Positions 7,405 to 13,732 of a stretch of 13,732 nucleotides of DNA are shown here, one piece after another. The position numbers were made by a program, and so were the translations under genes. Each line of letters begins with the position of its first letter. The first letter of the stretch is position 1. The stretch is from contig CADWAF010000787.1 in assembly GCA_902984215.1 (NCBI GenBank), positions 1-13,732 on the forward strand, in the 5' to 3' direction. The notes below the pieces were generated by a model, which saw only the letters and a program-made list of their open reading frames with translations, ran no database searches and was not told where the DNA came from. This DNA is from Willaertia magna. Its lineage: Eukaryota; Heterolobosea; Eutetramitea; Acrasida; Naegleriidae.

Positions 7405-10400
7405 ATGAGTATGTTTGGGTTCTTTCGGAAAGGAGATGATAAGAAATCATCAAAGAAACCATCTGTTCCCGTGCAAGAGTATGAACCACCAACAATGATA
7501 ACTCATAATAATTCAAATAATGTAACAAACATTGAACATGAGAGCAATAATAATGGAAGTAATGATATGTTTTCTGGAGCGGAAATTAAAACTCTAAATT
7601 ATCCAAATACTAGAACATATTCAACGTAAGTTAATAAATTATTAATATTATTAACTAAATAATTTTTAAAGAACTTCAAGCGGAAGTACCCACAGTTCCG
7701 GCTTTGCTTTCATAAACGATGATGACAGTACCAATGACGATTCTTCTTCTTCTCAACCCTCTTCTTTCCATTCTACAATTAATACCTCAACATCTACAAC
7801 ATCTTCTACTAACCGAACACCAACTCCTTCTTTTATTGAAGAAGAACCAAAACCAACTAATTTTGGTCCAATTAAAAAGAATATTCAATCAAAAGGTAGA
7901 GCAAAACCTAAAAATTCAATTTCCCAAAATGTTTTAAAAAGTAAAGAAATTGATTTACAACAAGATGAAAAAGAATTAAATGAAATTCAACAAAAATTTG
8001 ATGGATCTAGTGTTAGTAATAATAAACAAACTACAAGATCTACAACGAAACAACTGTAACAAAATATAATCAAAAATTATTACAATTAATAGAAGAAGAA
8101 TATCAATCAATTCAACAAATGAATGAAAATGAAATTTTACAAATTCAAACACAAATACAAGATTTAGAAAGTAAAATTGAACATTTAACACAAATTGAGG
8201 AATATGAAGAATCAGCAATTTTGGAAGATGAAAAGAATAAATTAAAAAAGAGAATGGATGATATTCAACAAGAACAAACTAAAGATAAAAACATTATAAA
8301 TTTAATTACAAAAACATTAAATGAAATGAAAAGAGAATCATCATTAATATTTTCAAGAGTTGATTTTTCAACATCTACTTGTGAAAGAGAATATAATGAA
8401 TTATTGAAGAAAAATAAAAATCGTAAAGAATATTGTAAAGAAAGAATTGAATCTGAAAATAAAAGATTACAAAGATTAGATGAAAATTTACAAATAGATG
8501 AGATTGAGGTACAACGTAGAAAAACTAGATTACAAGAACAAATTGAATCATCTACAAAAGATATACGTATTGAAAGAGAAGAATTAAATCATAGGAATAC
8601 AGTTATTCAATTAGAAATTGAGGAATTAGAAAGAAAATTAGCAGAAAAGAAAAGAGAGCAATTACAAGTTAATAATAGAATAAAGGAGATTAGTGAAAAG
8701 ATATCAAAGTCAGAAGAAGAATTTAAAGATCAAATTAATTTATTAGAAAATGATGAAAAACAATTCCAAAAGAGAAAAGTTATTTATGCAGAAGAAAGAT
8801 TAAATTATCAAAAGTTAGTTGATGAATTAACTAAAGATTTAAATAGAATTGAAACTATTGAATCTAAAAAACATTCTACTTTATCTGAAAAGAAGAATTG
8901 TAAATCATTTTTACAAGAAGAACAAGGATTATTACTTCAATGGATTGATATTTTAAATCAAATTGATAAAATTGATATTAACAGTGATTCTCCAATTTTA
9001 ATGGGATATAAATCTAAATATAATAATAGAATTGAAATTATTCAAGAAATTAGTTCAATTTCACTTCAATTAACAAATATTAAAGCTAATTTAACATCTA
9101 TTACATTAGAAGTTGAAAACGCTGTAAATCAATTGTCAAGAATGAATGAAAAATTACCAAAATTAAATGCAGAGAAATTAGATGCTGTTAAAGAAAAGAA
9201 GTTTAGAGTTGCAAATCATTACAAAGAAGAAATTGAAAAATTAACAAAATCTATTCAAGAATTAGAATTAAGTATTCCAAAATCTAAATCAGAACAAGAT
9301 CATTTAGAGAATGAACGTAATAATTTAGATAAACAATTAATTAAATTACAAGAAGAATTAGAAATATTTGATAAATTTGAAGCTAAACAAGTAATTAGAA
9401 AATCTTTAAAACAATTATATTTGTTAAAGAAAAAGAAAGATTCTATTTTCATTCCTAATTTTGATAATTTAGTTGTTGTTAATATAATTGAAAAATTAAT
9501 TGATTTAATGAATTACAGAGTTAATGAATTAAAACAAAAGATTTCCATTTCTAATGAAGAATTTGAACAATTACAAGTACATGAAGAAGAAGAAGATGTA
9601 AATTCTAATAAGAAGAATAATGTAGAACAAGTATTATCATCACCATCTAATGGATTTTCATTCATTCAACAACATAAAGAAGAAGAATTAAAGAAATCTA
9701 CTGATGAAGATGAAGAAATAAATGGTTATCAATCAATGATGTTAGACGATGAAGCAACAGTAGATGAAGAAAATAAGAAGAATGCAGAAGAAGAAGAAGA
9801 AGAAAATAATGAAACACCAATTCAAAAATTAGAAAGATTAAAAAAGAAGTTAGAATATTTAACCAATGAACAAAATAGAATTAATTCTGAAATGCAAAAG
9901 GCTGTAGAGATTGAAGATTATGATGCATGTGAAACTCTAGATACGGAATTAAATAAGATTAATTCGGAAATGGAGTTGGTTACTAAGGTAGTTAGTGAAT
10001 TGGAGCAACAAATACCTCCAACAACCACAACACCTTCTACACCTACCCCTACAATAGTAGAAGAAGAGAAATCATCTTCTCCTGAAATTCAAAACGAAAA
10101 TATAGAGATAATTAATACTTCTTCTGTTGAACCACCAAAAGAGGAAACAACAGGTATTGTAAATGAAGAGGATAATAATGAGACAATAGAACAAAATGGA
10201 GAAGACTATAATGAAGTAAAGGAAGAAGAAAATAATGAAGATTCTCTTAATGAAAAACCTACTTCACCATTTGATTTTATAAATGAAGATGTTGAAACAG
10301 TTCAAGAAGAAAATCAAATAACAACAGATGAAGTGGTAGATGAATCTGCAAATAAATCACCATTTGGTTTTTTAAATGATGACAATGATTATAATGGAGT

Positions 10401-10476
10401 AGATGAAAGTGTTGAGTCAAGATTTGATTTTATGAATGAGGAAGAGAATACAACAAGGAATGAAGAAAGTTTGTAA
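7405..10476 (+). CDS. Large coiled-coil protein with UVR-like motifs and repeated FxF motifs, frame broken near 8050
   Basis: Exon 1 is 7405-7625; a 46-bp intron follows (7626-7671, GTAAGT..AAAG). The next frame runs to a TAA at 8057-8059, but from 8026 a second frame, offset by one base, is open to the TAA at 10474-10476. One missing base near 8047, or removal of a 26-nt GTTAGT..CAAG segment (8012-8037), joins them into about 1,000 residues. The N-terminal 200 residues are polar and S/T-rich. About 500 residues of predicted coiled coil (8060-9590) follow, then an E/N-rich tail. Three UVR-like motifs are visible: IEEYEESAILEDEKNKL (8194-8244), AVKEKKFRVANHYKEEIEKL (9184-9243) and AVEIEDYDACETLDTELNKI (9901-9960). 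Five copies of an FxF[ILM]N-acidic motif lie at 7697, 9649, 10264, 10357 and 10417. I recognise no named family; a cytoskeletal, trafficking or scaffold role is a guess. Confidence 0.8.
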
Positions 10477-10489
10477 TTTTAGAAGATTT

Positions 10490-10560
10490 AATAAATTTTA
10501 TTGTAACACAATTTTAAAACGGCGCTTGTAAATGTTTATAAATTTATATAAATCAATAAA
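10490..10560 (+). terminator. Probable polyadenylation signals of the coiled-coil gene
   Basis: Two AATAAA hexamers follow the stop codon, at 10490-10495 and 10555-10560, 14 and 79 nt downstream. The first has the same spacing as the ACBP signal. The assignment rests on position only, as the region is AT-rich. Confidence 0.4.
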
Positions 10561-11500
10561 GAGTTTAAAATAAAAACACAAAAGCTAGATAAATCTTTAA
10601 TTTTATTTTTTAAATTCACGGCCTTCTTTGAAAAATATGTGATTTGAATTTTAAATACAATGCTTACTATTTGAATGACATTTCTTTAAAATCATTTGTT
10701 TATTAATTATTTATTTTTTAATATTATTCTTTATCTTAAAAATAATAATTAAAATAATTGTAAATATAGTAAAAATAATAATTTTAATAGAATTATAAAA
10801 TTTTTTTATATTAAATTTTTTTTTGTTTTTATTATAAAAAATTTATATTATTTTAAATAAATTCACAAACTTAATTTAAAAATAAATGAATTAACTTAAA
10901 TAAATAAAAATATAACTTATATTTTATATATAATCTTTTATTTTCCTCTTTTTTGTTTATTTTTAATAATAATATTATAGTATAATTAAATAAAATAATA
11001 TAATATTTTTTCTAATATTATATTATTATTTAATATTATAGTATAATTAAATAAAATAATATAATATTTTTCTAATATTATATTTTTTGTCTTAAATCTT
11101 TTATATTATTATAATTTAAACCTTTAATTTTTTTTATTAATAATAATTTTTTATTTTAATATATATTTATAAAATTATTTATTTTTTATATAAGGTTTTT
11201 TAATTTTTAATTTTTTAATAGTATTAAATATTTTATTAATTTTTAAAATTTAAAATTTAAATTTTTGTTTTTATAAAAATATATATTATGAATTTTATAA
11301 AATAATAATTATGTTTAATAATTCAAAATATAAAAATTAATAACTATTTTCATTATTTTCATTTTAATATTTAATATTTTAATCTAATTAAAAATAAAAT
11401 TTTTAAAAATATTTACTTTGTTTTATAAATATAAAAAGTATAGTAATATTTAGTAATTTTTTGTTCAAAGTAAAAAATTTTTTTTGAATTACTAAATAAA
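10561..11500. other. Extremely AT-rich gene-free block
   Basis: About 940 bp consist almost entirely of A and T, far more so than the other intergenic gaps in the window. I find no coding potential, no RNA gene and no terminal inverted repeats of a mobile element. It contains a tandem hairpin repeat (10970-11084) and many short A or T runs. It lies between the 3' ends of two converging genes. It could be simple neutral spacer, a matrix-attachment or origin-like region, or decayed sequence; the bases do not decide between these. Confidence 0.7.
10970..11084. repeat. Two tandem copies of a 54-55 bp AT-only hairpin unit
   Basis: The unit at 10970-11024 (55 bp) recurs at 11031-11084 (54 bp), offset by 61 bp. 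The copies differ by one T in a T run (six against five). Each begins TAATATTATAGTATAATTAA. The first copy and the bases just after it form a perfect 14-bp stem: AATAATATAATATT at 10994-11007, a TTTTCT loop, and AATATTATATTATT at 11014-11027. In the second copy the stem is interrupted after about 11 bp. The unit is a local duplication of sequence able to form a cruciform. Confidence 0.75.
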
Positions 11501-11543
11501 ATCGGACGGGGTGAGGTGCTTTCACAGTGGTATGGTCGTAGAT
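11501..11543 (-). pseudogene. 5' fragment of a 5S rRNA gene (truncated)
   Basis: Read on the minus strand from 11543, the sequence is ATCTACGACCATACC, then ACTGTGAAAGCACC, then TCACCCCGTCCGAT. This fits the first third of eukaryotic 5S rRNA: TACGnCCATAC, GAAAGCACC and CCCGTCCGA are among its most conserved 5' positions. After CCGAT the similarity stops abruptly and AT-rich DNA begins, so about 75 nt of the normal 120-nt RNA are missing. The lost part includes the internal Pol III promoter (A box, intermediate element, C box), so the fragment should be inactive. The roughly 100 bp on its 5' side (11544-11640) are richer in G and C than the AT block and may have been copied along with it. A 60-codon frame across this segment is a by-product. 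Confidence 0.72.
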
Positions 11544-11675
11544 ATCTATTTTGTATTCATCTCCAAGCAATTTATTGTTCTTCATTGGAGGGTAGCAAAA
11601 CTTTAACTAAACCGAAACATTAAATGATAAATTTTCTCTGTGGACAATGATGTAATTTATTTTAATAATTTACAA
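11544..11675. other. Gap between the 5S fragment and the acyl-CoA oxidase stop
   Basis: These 132 bp have a more balanced composition than the AT block beside them, most clearly at 11555-11640. They hold the 3' UTR of acyl-CoA oxidase and the sequence that lay upstream of the 5S fragment. I see no gene here. Confidence 0.5.
11656..11661 (-). terminator. Probable polyadenylation signal of acyl-CoA oxidase
   Basis: AATAAA on the minus strand begins 14 nt after the TAA stop of the acyl-CoA oxidase gene, the same spacing seen after ACBP and the coiled-coil gene. The recurring spacing supports the call, although the hexamer is frequent by chance. Confidence 0.45.
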
Positions 11676-13732
11676 TTAAAGATCATTAATTTCATGGTTG
11701 TAACCATTAAGATCAACATAATTATAATTTCTACTACCAATAGTTTCATCCAATAAACAATCTGGAATATCAAATGCATTTACAATTTGTAAACTTGATG
11801 GAGCTACCAAAGTAATTAATTCTTCTCTTAACTTTTTAATTGCTTTATATTTAGAAGCACCAAATACCTTTTTACTTAAATAAAAACTACCATCGTTAAC
11901 TAAAATATTTAAACAATGAATATAACATAAATTTTGTAATAAAGTATAAAGATTTGAATAGGCACCTAATTGTAATTCTAACTCCTTTAATTTATCAAAA
12001 TAATTTTCAATAATAATCTTTTCACAATATGCTTTAGCCAAAGCAACTGAATGACTAGCACATTTATTGTGAGCTTCATATTGTGCTTTCTGTTTATTTC
12101 CAATATTTAATAATTCTTGTTGTTGTATTTCATTCTTCATCTTTTTAGCTAAAGTATGTAATAAACGATCTTCTCTGTATTGTAAACAATTTAAGATAAA
12201 TTCTTTTGATAATAAATGATCTCTTTGACAGTTGGCATAATGTTGTAATAATCCATTACGCCAAAAATCATTCATTGTTTCTTTACTAATTAAAATTAAA
12301 TTCTTTGCCAATTGAACAGTTGGTTCAATTAATGATTTAATGACATTTGAATTTTTACTTTTTTGTAAAGTATATTTCTTACCATAATTAGTTAATAAAG
12401 CACCTGCAATTTGAAATAATAATAAATGATTATCACCATCTAATGTAACATTAGATTCTGAATCAACACGAATAATAGGTAAAATATTTCTAACTAATAC
12501 ACCTTGTCCTCCACATGATTCACGTGCTTCTTGAATTACTTCTAAACTCTTCCAACTAATTACTACTTTTGAGACACTTGCTAGAACATGTATTTCTTTT
12601 AATATATTATCATTAACATTACTGCCTTTTGTAATATTCATCATGTATTGTTGATATTTTTGTAAACAATAATTTGAAAAGAATAAACATGCAAATGTAT
12701 CAGCTAAATGTGGAATTAATCTCAATTGATGTAAATGATATTTCATTAATGGCCATTCTTCATTCTTTGGATTATCTGAAAACTGACGTCTTTGTAAAGC
12801 ATATCTTATTGCAATAGTTAATGACATTTGCATTGCACAAATACTACCACTACCTACTCCTAAACGTGCTTGTAATAATGCTCCAATATGTTTTGCAAAT
12901 CTAATGTTTTCATTTGGAATGTTTGTAACGTAACATTTTGTAACGTTATTTTCATTTGTATTAATTTTTGCGTAACGACATAATAAATTATTAACTGGGA
13001 TTCTAACATTGTGGAATGCAACCATACCGTTATCTATACCATTTAAACCTATTTTAACACCTACATCTCTAATTACAATACCTTTATTTACGGTCATTGT
13101 AGTTGGATCACGTAACGGGATAACGAATGCGTGGATACCATAGTTGACCTTTCCAACTATTAATTGAGCAAAACAAACACCCTTAGTTGCTGATTTAAAT
13201 GCATTACCAATCCAATACTTTTGATCTCCTTCTGTTGGTGTGTTAATAATAAATTCTTTTGTATTTTCATCATATGTTGCTGTTACTTGTAATTTACGAA
13301 CGTTTGATGCGTGACATAATTCTGACATTAAAAAACATCCTAATTCTTTAGTAAATGTACTATTAACACCTAAATGTTCTTCAATTTGTTGAGGTGAACC
13401 TAAATGAGCAATACATGCAGCATATAAACTAATTATTTTAATAAATACTTTAATAAAATACTACTTACTTGAAGTGTACACTTAATTTAACAATTGTACT
13501 GACATCTGTCATTAAACCATTTAAAAATATTTGAATTTTCATTGGATCATTTAAAATATCTAAAGGTTTAACAAATTCTTGTTTTAAAATTGTTAATGCT
13601 CTATCATGACTTGTTTGTCTACATTCTTCTAATGATTTATCATAACCAGAAAAGAATTTAAATTTTTCAATATTTTTTGTAAAGAATTCTCTTAATTGAT
13701 TTTGTAAAGTTGAATAATTTGGATAATTAATT
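11676..13732 (-). CDS. ACOX: Peroxisomal-type acyl-CoA oxidase, 5' end beyond the right edge
   Basis: Two exons are visible: 13469-13732 (open at the edge) and 11676-13428, separated by a 40-bp intron (13429-13468, GTAAGT..TTAG). They give 671 residues with only the extreme N-terminus missing, close to the usual 650-700. The enzyme oxidises acyl-CoA to trans-2-enoyl-CoA with FAD, passing electrons to O2 and making H2O2. Signatures: LCHASNVRKLQVTATYDENT, INTPTEGDQKYWIGNA, a flavin-domain KIGLNGIDNGMVAFHNVRIP, and SCGGQGVLVRNILP in the helical domain. The plant ACX3-like branch is the closest fit I can see. The residue for the catalytic base (Glu421 in rat ACOX1, in a FEGEN/FEGDN motif) is Asp here: TLDGDN, codon 12438-12440. 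The C-terminus, NHEINDL, is not a canonical PTS1; an N-terminal PTS2 would lie outside the window. Confidence 0.93.

Noticed and set aside
7941..8092. A 152-bp intron (GTAAAG..AATAG) that would also fix the frame break
   Set aside because: It would remove about 100 bp of stop-free, coding-like sequence in the entering frame; a lost base or the 26-nt candidate is simpler.
7719..8218. ORFs of 72 codons (plus) and 80 codons (minus) in the coiled-coil gene
   Set aside because: They are off-frame and antisense readings of low-complexity coding sequence.
9785..9803. GAA-rich run as a microsatellite repeat
   Set aside because: It encodes a Glu tract in frame inside the acidic tail; it is short and explained by coding.
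11403..11585. 60-codon minus-strand ORF
   Set aside because: It crosses the 5S rRNA fragment and AT spacer; the conserved bases are explained by 5S rRNA, not protein.

Overview
The window looks like nuclear DNA of an AT-rich, gene-dense unicellular eukaryote. Reasons: spliceosomal GT..AG introns that are very short (40-116 bp), standard stop codons, long intergenic A/T tracts, and eukaryote-only proteins (cytosolic ribosomal protein eL8, acyl-CoA-binding protein, a UBA-UAS-UIM-UBX protein, the complex I subunit NDUFA8, a peroxisomal-type acyl-CoA oxidase). Short introns, tight spacing and strong use of TTA and AGA codons would suit a heterolobosean amoeba (Naegleria-like) or an amoebozoan. 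That placement is inference and not firm.

Layout, left to right. Three minus-strand genes lie head to tail: ribosomal protein eL8 (3408-4192), a SAM-methyltransferase-like protein (1787-3376) only 31 bp after it, and an unrecognised acidic protein (1-1670) cut by the left edge. A divergent intergenic region (4193-4602) separates them from ACBP (4603-4971, plus). ACBP converges on a UBXN7/Ubx5-like protein (5027-6376, minus). A second divergent region (6377-6618) leads to NDUFA8 (6619-7143, plus) and then to a large coiled-coil protein of about 1,000 residues (7405-10476, plus) that carries an apparent frame break at about 8012-8059. About 1 kb of extreme AT richness follows, holding a tandem hairpin repeat, and then a 43-nt fragment of a 5S rRNA gene (11501-11543, minus). 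The right end is an acyl-CoA oxidase (11676-13732, minus), whose 5' end lies outside the window.

The genes do not form an operon-like pathway. ACBP and acyl-CoA oxidase both handle acyl-CoA esters, but they lie far apart and are probably neighbours by chance. NDUFA8 implies an aerobic mitochondrion, and the acyl-CoA oxidase implies peroxisomal (or peroxisome-like) beta-oxidation.

Most worth a second look: the 5S fragment beside the AT-rich block; an Asp where acyl-CoA oxidases carry the catalytic Glu; a repeated FxF[ILM]N-acidic motif in the coiled-coil protein; the frame break in that gene, which either one missing base or a 26-nt intron would explain; and the short-tailed eL8 whose polyadenylation signal sits in the 31 bp before the next gene. 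I found no convincing mobile element, CRISPR array, tRNA or virus-derived sequence.
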